The position numbers were made by a program, and so were the translations under genes. Of a stretch of 64,000 nt of DNA, positions 8,239-20,595 are shown piece after piece. Where the stretch lies: assembly GCA_030447275.1 (NCBI GenBank), contig JAUJPF010000003.1, positions 1-64,000 on the forward strand, in the 5' to 3' direction. The stretch comes from Solirubrobacteraceae bacterium (GTDB taxonomy: Bacteria > Actinomycetota > Thermoleophilia > Solirubrobacterales > Solirubrobacteraceae). A model generated the notes under the pieces. The model did no database searches. It saw only the letters and a program-made list of their open reading frames with translations, and was not told the DNA's origin. Within the stretch, counting starts at the first letter, position 1. Each line of letters starts with the position of its first letter.

Positions 8239-9974
8239 TGCGCCGGCGCCTCGGCGTCGCCGCGGCGGCCCTGGCGGCCGTGCTGATCGCGCTCGCGGCC
8301 TCGGCCACCGGGGTGCTCGACCGCCTCGAGGGCCAGACGCAGGACGCGCGCTTCGCCGTCCGCGGCGAGCGGCCGGCCACCGACGTCGCGGTGGTGGCGA
8401 TCGACGCGCAGTCGATCAACGCGCTCAACCGCTGGCCGATCCGCCGCGTCTGGCACGCGCGCGCCGTCGACGCGCTGCGCAAGGCCGGCGTGAGGGGCAT
8501 CGGCTACGACGTCCAGTTCACCGAGCCGAGCGGCCGCGGCGCCGACGACTACGCGCTCTTCGAAGCTGTCGCCCGCGCCAAGGGGACCGTCCTCTCCACG
8601 ACCGAGGTCGACGAGAAGGGCAGGACCAACGTCCTCGGCGGGGACGAGAACCTGAAGTCGGTCGGCGCCCGCGCCGCGAACACGAGCACGCCGGTCGACA
8701 CCGGCGCCGTCGTGCGCCGCGTCTACTTTGACATCGACGGGCTGGAGACGTTCGCCGTGGCGGCGGCGGAGTCGGCGACCAAGCGCCCGGTCGCGCCGTT
8801 CGACAGCGCCCCGATCGACTACCACGGCGGCCCGGGGACGATCCCCACCTACCGCTTCATCGACCTCGTCAAGGGGCGGATCGACCCGGCGAAGCTGCGC
8901 GGCCGCGTCGTCGTCGTCGGCGCCTCGGCGCCGTCGCTCCAGGACCTCCACCCCGTCCCCACCGCGCGCGACGAGCTGATGCCCGGGCCCGAGGTGCAGG
9001 CCAATGCCATCTCGACCGTCCTCCAGGGCCTGCCGCTGCGCGACGCGCCGCGCTGGCTCGAGATCCTGCTCGTCGTCGCGCTCGCCGTGATCGTGCCGCT
9101 CGCCTCGCTGCGGCTGCGCGCGCGCTGGTCGATCGCGTTCGCCGTCGCCGCGCTCGCGCTGTGGCTCGTCGCCGCGCAGCTCGCGTTCGACCGCGGGACC
9201 GTCCTCCCCGTCCTGCCGCCGGTGCTCGCGCTGCTGACCGGCGCCGTCGGCGCGCTGGGCGCCGCCGCCCTGCTGAACGCGCGCGAGCGGCGCAGGATGC
9301 GCTTCCTCTTCGGCCGCTTCGTGCCCGAGCCCGTCGTCGACGAGCTGCTCGCCCGCGAGGACGCGACCGGCGGCATCGCCGGCGTCCGGCAGGAGTCGAC
9401 CGTCCTCTTCTGCGACCTGCGCGGCTTCACGACCTTCGCCGAGAGCGCCGAGCCTGAGCTGGTCATCGACGTCCTCAACACGTACCTCGGCGAGATGACC
9501 GAGGCGATCCTCGGCCACGACGGCACCGTCGTCTCCTACCTCGGCGACGGGATCATGGCCGTGTTCGGCTCGCCGGTCGAGCGCTCCGACCACGCGGCGC
9601 AGGGCCTCGCCGCCGCCGAGGAGCTGCTGGCCGTGCGCCTCCCGCGCCTGAACGACTGGCTCGCCGAGCGCGACCTGCCGCCGTTCCGCCTCGGCGTCGG
9701 CCTCAACAGCGGCGCGGTCATGTCGGGCACCGTCGGCAACGAGCGGCGGATGGAGTACGCGGCCGTCGGCGACACGACGAACGTCGCCGCGCGCCTGCAG
9801 GCAGCGACAAAGGGGACGCCGCACGCGCTGTTCGTCAGCCAGGCGACGTGGGACCGCCTCGACGAGCACAGCCGCGTCCGCCTCGCGCCCTCGGGCGAGC
9901 AGGCGGTCGCCGGCCGCGGGCAGACGGTGGCGGTGTACGCGCCGCGCCCGGTGCGCCGGCTGCACGCGGCCTAG
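8238..9974 (+). CDS. CHASE2-domain class III adenylate/guanylate cyclase
   Basis: This is a 578-residue membrane-bound cyclase. An N-terminal helix anchors an extracytoplasmic CHASE2 sensor (residues ~30-270, with AIDAQSINALNRWPIRR and YDVQFTEPS). Two or three helices follow at ~275-350 (EILLVVALAVIVPLASL). The cytoplasmic class III cyclase domain covers ~385-560. Metal-binding aspartates are visible as Asp393 in FCDLRGFTTF and Asp437 in YLGDGIMAVFG; the transition-state motif is DTTNVAARLQ. Substrate choice (ATP or GTP) cannot be fixed by eye. The ATG shares a base with the stop of the cNMP-binding HD-GYP gene, implying translational coupling and a shared pathway. The TAG stop lies in a CTAG shared with the convergent gene. 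Confidence 0.92.
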   Translation: MRRRLGVAAAALAAVLIALAASATGVLDRLEGQTQDARFAVRGERPATDVAVVAIDAQSINALNRWPIRRVWHARAVDALRKAGVRGIGYDVQFTEPSGRGADDYALFEAVARAKGTVLSTTEVDEKGRTNVLGGDENLKSVGARAANTSTPVDTGAVVRRVYFDIDGLETFAVAAAESATKRPVAPFDSAPIDYHGGPGTIPTYRFIDLVKGRIDPAKLRGRVVVVGASAPSLQDLHPVPTARDELMPGPEVQANAISTVLQGLPLRDAPRWLEILLVVALAVIVPLASLRLRARWSIAFAVAALALWLVAAQLAFDRGTVLPVLPPVLALLTGAVGALGAAALLNARERRRMRFLFGRFVPEPVVDELLAREDATGGIAGVRQESTVLFCDLRGFTTFAESAEPELVIDVLNTYLGEMTEAILGHDGTVVSYLGDGIMAVFGSPVERSDHAAQGLAAAEELLAVRLPRLNDWLAERDLPPFRLGVGLNSGAVMSGTVGNERRMEYAAVGDTTNVAARLQAATKGTPHALFVSQATWDRLDEHSRVRLAPSGEQAVAGRGQTVAVYAPRPVRRLHAA

Positions 9975-10597
9975 GCGTCGCCCGGCACCAGCGGGACGAA
10001 GCGGACGCCGCCCGCGTCGGCGTGGTGCAGCGCGCCGTCGGCGTCGCGGCCGACGAGCAGCAGCCGCTCGCCGACTGGGATGACGAGCCGGGCGCCGTGC
10101 CCGAGCTGGTCGAGCAGCGCCGGCGGCACCGCGTCGCGCGCCGACGCGGCGACGTTGATCGCGTCGTAGGGCGCGGCCGGCGGGTGGCCGAGCGTGCCGT
10201 CGCCGACGATCAGCTCGACGCCCTCGACGCGGGCCGCCGCGAGGTTCTCCCGCGCGCGCGCCGACAGCTCGGGGTTGCGCTCGACGCTCCACACGCGCGC
10301 GCCGAGCTGCGCGAGCACGGCGGCGTGGTAGCCCGAGCCCGTTCCCACGTCGAGCACGCGGTCGCCCTCCCGGACGCGCAGCAGCTCGGCCATGTGCGCG
10401 ACGACGAGCGGCTGGGAGATCGTCTGGCCGCCGCCGAGCGGCAGCGCCTCGTTCACCCACGCCGCCCGCCGGCGCTGGGGCGGCACGAAGAGGTCGCGCG
10501 GCACCGCGGCGAGCGCGGCGAGGACGCGCTCGTCGCCGACGTGCCGGCGCAGGTCGGCGATCAGCCGCTCGCGCGTCGGCCCCATGGCGTCGAGCAT
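9971..10597 (-). CDS. pcm: Protein-L-isoaspartate O-methyltransferase
   Basis: This is a 208-residue SAM-dependent methyltransferase that repairs isoaspartyl residues in aged proteins. The family segment GGGQTISQPLVVAHMAELL is clear. It is followed by the SAM-binding motif I, VLDVGTGSGYHAAVLAQLG, then RVWSVERNPEL (acidic ribose-binding residue) and VGDGTLGHPPAAPYDAINV. The length matches the family. The start could be 10597 or 10585 (MGPTRERL); the upstream gene on the opposite strand starts at 10610. The stop is in CTAG, shared with the cyclase stop. Confidence 0.92.
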   Translation of the reverse strand: MLDAMGPTRERLIADLRRHVGDERVLAALAAVPRDLFVPPQRRRAAWVNEALPLGGGQTISQPLVVAHMAELLRVREGDRVLDVGTGSGYHAAVLAQLGARVWSVERNPELSARARENLAAARVEGVELIVGDGTLGHPPAAPYDAINVAASARDAVPPALLDQLGHGARLVIPVGERLLLVGRDADGALHHADAGGVRFVPLVPGDA

Positions 10598-10609
10598 AGA
10601 CTCGCGCAC

Positions 10610-11386
10610 ATGCCGCTCGCCTCCATGGACGGCGCGCTCTGCGACGCCGCCGACGCCACGATCCCGGTCACCGACGCGGGGCTCGTCCGCGGCGACGGCG
10701 TCTTCGAGGTCGCCCGCCTGTACGACGGTCGCCCGTTCGCGCTCGACGAGCACCTCGCGCGCATGGAGCGCTCGGCCGCGGGGCTCCGGCTGCCGATCGA
10801 CGTCGACGCCGTGCGCGGCGACGTCGACGCCCTGCTCGCCGCCGCGCAGCCCGGGGACGCGCGGCTGCGGATCATGGTCACCCGCGGCGGGCGCCGCATC
10901 CTGCTGATCGAGGAGCACACCGACCCCGCGCCGTCGCTGTCGCTGGCCATCGTCGAGTACGCGCCGTCGCGGCTGCTCGACCAGGTCAAGTCGCTCTCGT
11001 ACGCCGCGAACATGCTCGCGTCGCGGGTCGCGGAGGAGCGCGGGTTCGACGAGGCGCTGCTCGTCACCCCGCACGGGCGCGTGCTCGAGGGCCCGACGAT
11101 GTCGCTGTTCTACGTGCTCGACGGTGATCTGTGGACGCCGCCGCTCGACGATCACATCCTCGACTCGATCACCCGCCGCCACGTGCTCGAGCTGACCGGC
11201 GCGCGCGAGCGGATCACCGCGCGCGACGAGATCGCGCGGATGACCGAGGCGTTCATGGCTTCGACGACCCGCGAGGTGCAGGCCGTGCACGCGATCGAGG
11301 ACCACGAGCTGGAACGCGGCGGGCCGCTGACCCGGGAGGCGGCGCGGTTGCTGCGCGCGCGCATCGCCGAAGCGACCTCCGGGTGA
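10610..11386 (+). CDS. Class IV PLP aminotransferase
   Basis: This is a 258-residue fold-type IV PLP enzyme (branched-chain aminotransferase / 4-amino-4-deoxychorismate lyase / D-amino-acid aminotransferase group). VTDAGLVRGDGVFEVARLYDG at the N-terminus is the family start. The Schiff-base lysine is in VKSLSYAANMLASRVAEERG, and DEALLVTPHGRVLEGPTMSLF is the glutamate/cofactor segment. MASTTREVQAVHAI is the C-terminal phosphate-side motif. The substrate cannot be assigned. ATG 10610 is divergent from pcm. The gene ends in GTGA, overlapping the start of the epimerase gene. Confidence 0.88.
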   Translation: MPLASMDGALCDAADATIPVTDAGLVRGDGVFEVARLYDGRPFALDEHLARMERSAAGLRLPIDVDAVRGDVDALLAAAQPGDARLRIMVTRGGRRILLIEEHTDPAPSLSLAIVEYAPSRLLDQVKSLSYAANMLASRVAEERGFDEALLVTPHGRVLEGPTMSLFYVLDGDLWTPPLDDHILDSITRRHVLELTGARERITARDEIARMTEAFMASTTREVQAVHAIEDHELERGGPLTREAARLLRARIAEATSG

Positions 11387-12444
11387 AGGTCCTCACCGTC
11401 ATCGGGAACCGGCCGCAGTTCGTCAAGGCGGCCGCGGTGTCGGGGCCGCTGCGCGAGCGGCACGCCGAGACGCTCGTGCACACGGGCCAGCACCACGACG
11501 ACGAGCTGTCGACGGTCTTCGTCGAGGAGCTGGGGATCCCGCGGCCCGAGGTCGAGCTTCAGATCCACGGCGGGTCGAACACCTCGCAGACCGCGCGGAT
11601 GCTCGGGGCGCTCGAGCCGCTGCTCGCGCGCGAGCAGCCGGACGTGGTGCTGGTCTACGGCGACACGAACACGACGCTCGCCGGCGGCCTTGCGGCGGCG
11701 CAGGCGGGCGTGCCGGTGGCCCACGTCGAGGCCGGGATGCGGTCGTTCGACCGGCGGATGCCGGAGGAGCTCAACCGCGTGCTCGTCGACCACGCCGCGC
11801 ACCTGCTGCTGTGCCCGTCGGAGGGAGCGGTGGCGAACCTGCGCGCGGAGCGCGCGGCCGGGCGGGTCGAGCTCGTCGGCGACGTCATGGTCGACGTCGC
11901 GCTCGCCATGCAGCCGCGGGCGCGCGAGCGCGCGGTCGACGCTCCCGACGAGCCGTTCCTGCTCGCCACCGCGCACCGCGCCGGCACCGTGGACGACCCC
12001 GAGCGCCTCGCGCGGCTGGTCGAGCTGCTGGTCGGCATGCCGTTCCCGGTCGTCCTGCCGCTGCACCCGCGCACGCGCGCGCGGCTCGAGACGGCGGGGC
12101 TGCTGGCGCGCGTCGAGGAGGCGGTCGACGTCCGCCCGCCGCTCGGCTACCTCGACTTCACCGCGCTGCTCTTGCGCAGCCGCGCCGTCCTCACCGACTC
12201 CGGGGGCGTGCAGAAGGAGGCCTACCTCGCGGGCGTCCCGTGCATCACGCTGCGCGACACGACCGAGTGGGTGGAGACGCTGACGACCGGCTGGAACGTG
12301 CTCGTCGACCTCGACGCCGCCGCTGCGCAGCGCGCGCTGGAGACGCCGCCGCCGGACGAGCGCCCGCAGCTCTACGGCGACGGGCGCGCGGCCGAGCGCG
12401 TCGTCGACGCGCTCAGCGGCTTCTTGGGCGTCCGATCCGCCTGA
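11383..12444 (+). CDS. wecB: UDP-N-acetylglucosamine 2-epimerase (non-hydrolysing)
   Basis: This is a 353-residue GT-B fold enzyme interconverting UDP-GlcNAc and UDP-ManNAc for cell-surface polysaccharide. It starts VKVLTVIGNRPQFVKAAAV at GTG 11383, within GTGA after the aminotransferase. Family motifs are HTGQHHDDELS, VYGDTNTTLAGGLAA, HVEAGMRSFDRRMPEELNR and LTDSGGVQKEAYLAGVPC, covering the catalytic Asp/Glu/His region and the UDP-binding loop. The converging nucleotide-sugar dehydrogenase next door would convert UDP-ManNAc onward to the uronic acid. The 3' ends overlap by 32 bases. Confidence 0.93.
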   Translation: MKVLTVIGNRPQFVKAAAVSGPLRERHAETLVHTGQHHDDELSTVFVEELGIPRPEVELQIHGGSNTSQTARMLGALEPLLAREQPDVVLVYGDTNTTLAGGLAAAQAGVPVAHVEAGMRSFDRRMPEELNRVLVDHAAHLLLCPSEGAVANLRAERAAGRVELVGDVMVDVALAMQPRARERAVDAPDEPFLLATAHRAGTVDDPERLARLVELLVGMPFPVVLPLHPRTRARLETAGLLARVEEAVDVRPPLGYLDFTALLLRSRAVLTDSGGVQKEAYLAGVPCITLRDTTEWVETLTTGWNVLVDLDAAAAQRALETPPPDERPQLYGDGRAAERVVDALSGFLGVRSA

Positions 12445-13650
12445 CCTCGGCGCCGCCCGCGTCCTCGACGACGCCGCGGCCGTCGAGCACCACCGGCGCG
12501 GGTGCGTCGAGGCGCCGGTACTCGGCGTGGTCGGCCTGGACGATCGCGAAGTCGGCCGGCTGGCCGTCCCACGGCGGGAAGCCGAGCTCGGCGAGCTCGG
12601 CGTCGGTGTAGAGCGGGTCGGCGAACACCGCGCGCACGCCGCGCCGCTCGAGCTCGGAGCGCAGCCCGAACGCGCCGCTGAACGCCGTCTCCTTGACGCC
12701 GCCGCGGTAGGCGACGCCGAGGACGAGGACGGTCTTGCCCTCGACGTCGCCGAGCAGGCCGACGGCGTAGGCCGGCATCGCCTCGTTGACCTCGCGCGCG
12801 ACGGCGGGCAGGCGCGCCGCCGGGTCGCCGGCGAGGTAGAAGCGCGGGTAGACGGGGATGCAGTGGCCGCCGACGGCGACGCCCGGCCGGTGGATGTGGC
12901 TGAACGGCTGGGAGTTCGCCGCGTCGATGACGCGCTGCACGTCGAGGCCGCGGGCGTCGGCGGCGCGGGCCAGCTCGTTGGCGAAGGCGATGTTGAGGTC
13001 GCGGTACGTCGTCTCGGCGAGCTTGGCCATCTCCGCGGCCTCGGCCGAGCCCATGCCCCACACCTCGGCGTCGAGGAACGCGTCGTACAGCTCGACGCCG
13101 CGGGCCTCTCCGGCTTCGCTCAGGCCGCCCACGAGCTTCGGGTACGTCGCGAGGTCGCGCAGCACGCGGCCGCTGAACACGCGCTCGGGGCTGAAGACCG
13201 TGAAGAAGTCCTGCTCGGCGGCGAGCCCGCTGTGTCGCTCGAGCGCGGGCGCGATCCGCTCGCGCGTCGTGCCGACGGGAACGGTGGTTTCGATGCTGAC
13301 GAGCGTGCCGGGTTGCAGCCCGCGGCCGATGTCCTCGACGACCGCGTCGAGGATCCGCCAGTCCGGCTCCGCGCGCTCGTCGACGTAGAGCGGCGGGACC
13401 GCGACGACGAGGTCGGGGCCCTCGGCGACCGCGGCCGCGGTGTCGCGCTGGGCGCGCAGCCGCCCGGCGCCGACCGCCTCGGCCAGCGCCTCCTCGAGCC
13501 CGTCCTCGTTGGGGAACGGCGGCGTGCCGGCGTTGACGAGCTCGACCACCCGCTCGTCGACGTCGCAGCCGACGACGTCGTGGCCCGCGCGCGCGATCTG
13601 GGCGGCAAGGGGAGGCCCACCTTGCCGAGCGCGACGACGACCGCCTTCAC
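12413..13650 (-). CDS. Nucleotide-sugar dehydrogenase (UDP-ManNAc/UDP-Glc type), frame break
   Basis: This NAD-dependent UDP-sugar 6-dehydrogenase would make a uronic acid sugar nucleotide. The catalytic cysteine is in GVAVGGHCIPVYPRFY, with the family motifs FSPERVFSGRVLRDL and AEMAKLAETTYRDLNIAFAN before it and VLVLGVAYRGGVKETA in the C-terminal domain. The N-terminal Rossmann strand (VKAVVVALGKVGLPL) is in another frame. A one-base loss in the G run at 13608-13613 splits it from AAQIARAGHDVVGCDVDERV. The GTG start at 13650 overlaps the upstream stop as GTGA, supporting one intact gene with a sequencing indel. Together with wecB it suggests a ManNAcA-type pathway. Confidence 0.85.
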
Positions 13651-14709
13651 CGCGGCGCGAGCCTCACGGTCTCGCCGTCGCGGGCCGAGGCGAGCACGGC
13701 CTCGGCGGTCGTGACGGCCTCGAGGCCGGCCTCGAGCGGCACCACCGGCGCGTCGTCGTCGCCGGCCACGTACGCATAGAACGCCTCGTGCTCGACGAGC
13801 AGCGGCTCGCGGCGCTGGAGCGCGAAGCGGGTCGCGTTGCCCTCCGAGACTCCGCGCAGCTGCTGCGTCGCCGCCCACTCGATCGCGACGTCGGCGTTCT
13901 CGTGGAGCGTGAGGTCGCCGGTCAGCGTGTCGGCCAGGAGCATCCCGCGCGCGCCGAGGATCCGCGTGCGGCGGGTCTTGGTCGGGGTCAGCCAGTCGAC
14001 CGCGCAGTGGAAGGGGACGTCGGAGGCGAGCCGGCCGGTGGCGAGGACGAGGTCCTCGTGCTCGCGGCCCATCCGGTGCGACGTCTGCGCGGCGACGACC
14101 TCGACCGGCGCGTCGCCGAGCCAGCGGACGAGGTCGAGGTCGTGCGTGGCGAGGTCCTTCACGACGCCGACGTCCTTGATGCGGTCGGGGAACGGGCCGG
14201 TCCGCTCCGTCGCGATGAGCAGGAGGTCGCCGAGCTGGTCGAGCTTGGCGCGGGCCGCGAGCAGCGCCGGGTTGTAGCGCTCGACGTGGCCGACGGCGCC
14301 GCGCACGCCGGCCCGCTCCACCGCGGCGATGATCTCGCGCGCCTCGTCGCCGCTCGCTGCGAGCGGCTTCTCGACGAGCACGTGGACGCCCTCGCCGGCC
14401 AGCCGCTCGACGCACGCCACGTGCTCCTCGGTCGGGACGGCGACGACCGCGAAGTCGGGGCGCCGCCGCGCAGGAGGTCGTCGAGCGAGGCGTAGAGGCG
14501 CTGCGGGTCGTGGACCGCGCGGAAGCGGTCGCCGCCGGGGTCGACGGCGCCGGCGAGCTCGACGCCGGGGGCGCTCTGGAGGATCCGCGCGCGTGGTGGC
14601 GGCCGATCATGCCGAGGCCGAGCACTGCGCCGCGGAGCACGGCGGGCGCGTCGCCGCTCCCCCCGCTCGGCGCGCGGACCGGCTCTCGGGGAGGCTGGGG
14701 CCCGTCCAT
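13647..14709 (-). CDS. Gfo/Idh/MocA-family oxidoreductase, two frame breaks
   Basis: This is an NAD(P)-dependent sugar (nucleotide) dehydrogenase. The recognisable parts lie in three frames: RGAVLGLGMIGRHHAR (Rossmann glycine motif, from ATG 14709), then ILQSAPGVELAGAVDP, then VAVPTEEHVACVERLAG with VHVLVEKPLA. The EKP motif carries the catalytic lysine; HVERYNPALLAA and VVKDLATHDLDLVRWL follow. Breaks lie near 14586-14597 (a GC dinucleotide run) and 14457-14460 (GGGG). With wecB and the dehydrogenase it resembles WlbA-type enzymes acting on UDP-hexosaminuronic acids, but the substrate is an inference. Divergent from the membrane protein at 14731. Confidence 0.82.
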
Positions 14710-14730
14710 CGGGCCGTTAGGGTACTTCCC

Positions 14731-15458
14731 GTGTCCGCCGTCATCCCGCACCCGCGCCGCACGGCAGCCCTTCCTCCGGTGGTCGCCGCGGCCGTCTACG
14801 GCGTGCGCCGGGCGCGGGCCGAGCGGCGCGAGCTGCGCATCGACCGGCGGACGTGGGCGCTCGGCGTCGTCGCGCTCGGCACGACGGTCGCGGTCGGCGC
14901 CGGCGAGCTCGCGCGCGTGTGGCACCGCGGCTCGGCGCCGCTCCCGACCGAGACGACGGACGTCGTCGGCGCCACCGGCGAGGCGGTCCGCGAGACGGTC
15001 GAGGTCGCGCGGGCCGGCTACCGCGGCGGCTCGACGCGCGAGAACGCGCTGCTCAACCTGCTCGGGTCGTTCACGCTGACGTTCGGGATCGCGCGCGGGC
15101 TCACGCACATGATCCGCCGCCGCGGCCGGTTCGGGCCGATCCGCGACTACCGGTTCGGCGGGCGCCACGTCCACCACTTCGTCCCCGGGATCCTGCTCGC
15201 GTTCATCGCCGGCGGCGTCTCCGTCGTCTCGCGCAGCCCCGACCTCGACCCGTGGCTCGCGCTGCCGTTCGGCGCCGCGTCGCGCTGACGCTCGACGAGT
15301 CGGCGCTGCTGCTCGAGCTCGACGACGTCTACTGGAGCGAGCGGGGTGTGGTCAGCGTGCAGATCACGCTGGCGACGCTGGCGCTGCTGTCGTCGCTCGC
15401 GCTCGTGCTGCGCGTGCTGCGCCGCGGCGAGGCCGACGTGCTGGAGCCCGAGGCGTGA
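14731..15458 (+). CDS. Integral membrane protein, frame break
   Basis: This predicted multi-pass membrane protein has about 240 residues after repair. The GTG start at 14731 is 21 bases from the divergent oxidoreductase. Hydrophobic helices are visible at TWALGVVALGTTVAVGAG, LLNLLGSFTLTFGIARGL, FVPGILLAFIAGGVSVVS and VQITLATLALLSSLALVL. A conserved-looking patch RDYRFGGRHVHHFVPG sits before the third helix. The frame stops at 15288, but the family-like continuation (VALTLDESALLLELDDVYW) is one base off, indicating a lost G near 15277-15283. Function unknown. It ends in GTGA with the RDD gene. Confidence 0.7.
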
Positions 15459-16079
15459 GCGGCGGGCTGACGCCGGGCGATCCGCTCGGCGAGGACGTCG
15501 CGCCACCCGAGGCACCGCCGCGCCCGCGCCCTCCGGGCCCTACGGCGGCGGGCCGGTGCCGCCGGGCGCGTTCGCGACGCGCGAGCGCGGCGGCGTCGCC
15601 GACCTGTACGCGGGCGCGCCGCTCGCCGGCTGGGGCCAGCGGGCGGTCGCGGCGATCATCGACGCGGTCCTCGTCGCGGTCGTCGCCGGCATCGTGCTGC
15701 TCGTGCTCGGCGCGGTGGCCTTCGGCGCGCTCTCGCTCGACACGCCGGGCGGGATCGCGGGCGCGCTCGTCATCGCGCTGATCGCCGTCGGCGCGGTGAC
15801 CGTCGGCGCGCTCGTCTACGCGCCGCTGATCATGGCCCGCACGAACGGCAAGACGGTGGGCAAGCTGATGACCGGGTGCCGGGTCGTGCGGGGCAACGGG
15901 CGCGAGGTCGACTTCCTCTGGGCCGCCTACCGCGAGGTGCTGATCAAGTCGCTCGCGCTCGGGATCGTGGGGTCGATCACCGCGGGCATCGGCTACCTCG
16001 TCAACTACCTCTGGCCGTTCTTCGACGACCGCAACCGCGCGCTGCACGACATCGTCGTGGACTCGCGCGTCGTGAAGGA

Positions 16080-16083
<4 letters not shown>
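15455..16083 (+). CDS. RDD-family membrane protein, probable frame break
   Basis: This RDD-domain protein of about 209 residues starts at GTG 15455, overlapping the preceding stop. The first ~28 residues are Pro-rich and cytosolic. The RDD domain follows, with LAGWGQRAVAAIIDAVLVAV carrying the Arg and the first Asp, then helices, then KTVGKLMTGCRVVRGNGREV and FFDDRNRALHDIVVDSRVV carrying the final Asp. RDD proteins are membrane proteins, some linked to ion exchange, with no firm function. The Pro-rich start and the domain are one base out of frame at about 15538-15541. An internal start downstream is the alternative. The stop shares CTAG with purA. Confidence 0.8.
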
Positions 16084-19515
<3,432 letters not shown>

Positions 19516-19744
19516 CGGTCGGCGAGTGTAGGTCCGCGTGACGGCCGCTCGGCGCCCGCGCGACGGGTCGCCGGGGGTCGTCCCCGCACCTTGGGAGAAA
19601 TGCCTTCGGGCTGCCGGATCACGAACACATGTTCGCGCGCGGGCAGGACGGAACCCGCCCGGCGGCGGGGCGCCTAGCGGCCGCTGAATCGGTCGCCGCG
19701 AAGGAGCGCTGGACGCCGCGGCGCCCGGAGGAGCTCGTAACTGA
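19516..19744. other. Intergenic stretch between dnaB and rplI
   Basis: These 229 bases separate rplI from dnaB, the widest gap in the otherwise tight minus-strand operon. They probably hold a separate promoter for dnaB. I see no RNA gene or convincing terminator. Confidence 0.35.
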
Positions 19745-20197
19745 TTACTTCTGGTCGACGACGATCGTCTTGACGTTCGCCGTCACGCCGTCGTTGACCT
19801 CGATGACGACCATGTACGTCCCGACGTGCCGGATCGGCTCCTCGAGGTGCACCTTGCGCTTGTCGATGGCCAGGCCGCGGGCGTCGCGGATGGCGTCGGC
19901 GATGTCCTGCGAGGTGACCGAGCCGAACAGCCGGCCGTCGTCGCCGGCCTGCTGCGAGATCGTGAGCACCGTGCGGTTGAGGACCGCGGCGCTCTCCTGC
20001 GCGCGCTCGGTGAGCTGGCGGGCGGTGCGCTCCTCGGCCTCCTGGCGTGCGCGGGCCTGCTCGAGGAGGCCCTTGGTCGCCGGGTTGGCGAGCTTGCGCG
20101 GGACGAGGTAGTTGCGCAGGTAGCCCTTGGAGACGTCGACGACCGTCCCCTTCTCGCCGAGGTTCTCGACGTCCTGGAGCAGGATGACCTCGGGCAC
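19745..20197 (-). CDS. rplI: 50S ribosomal protein L9
   Basis: This is a 150-residue large-subunit protein that binds 23S rRNA and extends from the ribosome. It starts VPEVILLQDVENLGEKGTVV at GTG 20197, two bases after the rpsR stop. The signature VSKGYLRNYLVPRKLANPAT of the N-terminal domain is intact. A long central helix (LEQARARQEAEERTARQLTE) connects to the C-terminal domain (GRLFGSVTSQDIADAIRD). Length is typical. Confidence 0.97.
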   Translation of the reverse strand: MPEVILLQDVENLGEKGTVVDVSKGYLRNYLVPRKLANPATKGLLEQARARQEAEERTARQLTERAQESAAVLNRTVLTISQQAGDDGRLFGSVTSQDIADAIRDARGLAIDKRKVHLEEPIRHVGTYMVVIEVNDGVTANVKTIVVDQK

Positions 20198-20199
20198 GG

Positions 20200-20529
20200 C
20201 TAGTCGCGGTCCCGATCGCGGTCGCGGCCGCCCCGGCCGGTGCCGCTCTCGCGGCCGGCGTTCTCGTTCACGTAGGGCAGCAGGGCGAGCTCGCGGGCGC
20301 GCTTGACGGCGCGGGCGATCTGGCTCTGGTGGCGCCGGCACGCGCCGGTGATGCGCCGCGAGCGGATCTTCCCCTTCTCGGAGATGAACCGCTTCAGCCC
20401 GTCGACGTCCTTGTAGTCGACGTGCTCGATCTTGTCCTTGCAATACGGGCAGGGCTTGCGCCGTCCGCCGGACGGCCCACCCTTCCGATCACGGCGCCGC
20501 ACGGGCTTGCGGCTGCGCTGCTTGGCCAT
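20200..20529 (-). CDS. rpsR: 30S ribosomal protein S18
   Basis: This 109-residue small-subunit protein binds next to S6. The core is intact: KPCPYCKDKIEHVDYKDVDG, then LKRFISEKGKIRSRRITGAC and RRHQSQIARAVKRARELALL. CPYC plus the later Cys may form a zinc-type site. It is longer than the usual 75-80 residues: an Arg-rich N-terminus and a C-terminal tail of Gly/Arg followed by four Arg-Asp pairs. The ATG at 20529 is 66 bases downstream of the LAGLIDADG gene that separates it from ssb. Confidence 0.95.
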   Translation of the reverse strand: MAKQRSRKPVRRRDRKGGPSGGRRKPCPYCKDKIEHVDYKDVDGLKRFISEKGKIRSRRITGACRRHQSQIARAVKRARELALLPYVNENAGRESGTGRGGRDRDRDRD

Positions 20530-20595
20530 TCAGAAACCTCTTCGAAGTCTTCGACGCGTCAGGCCGCGCGCGACCGTCCGCGCGCCGGCGAGCCC

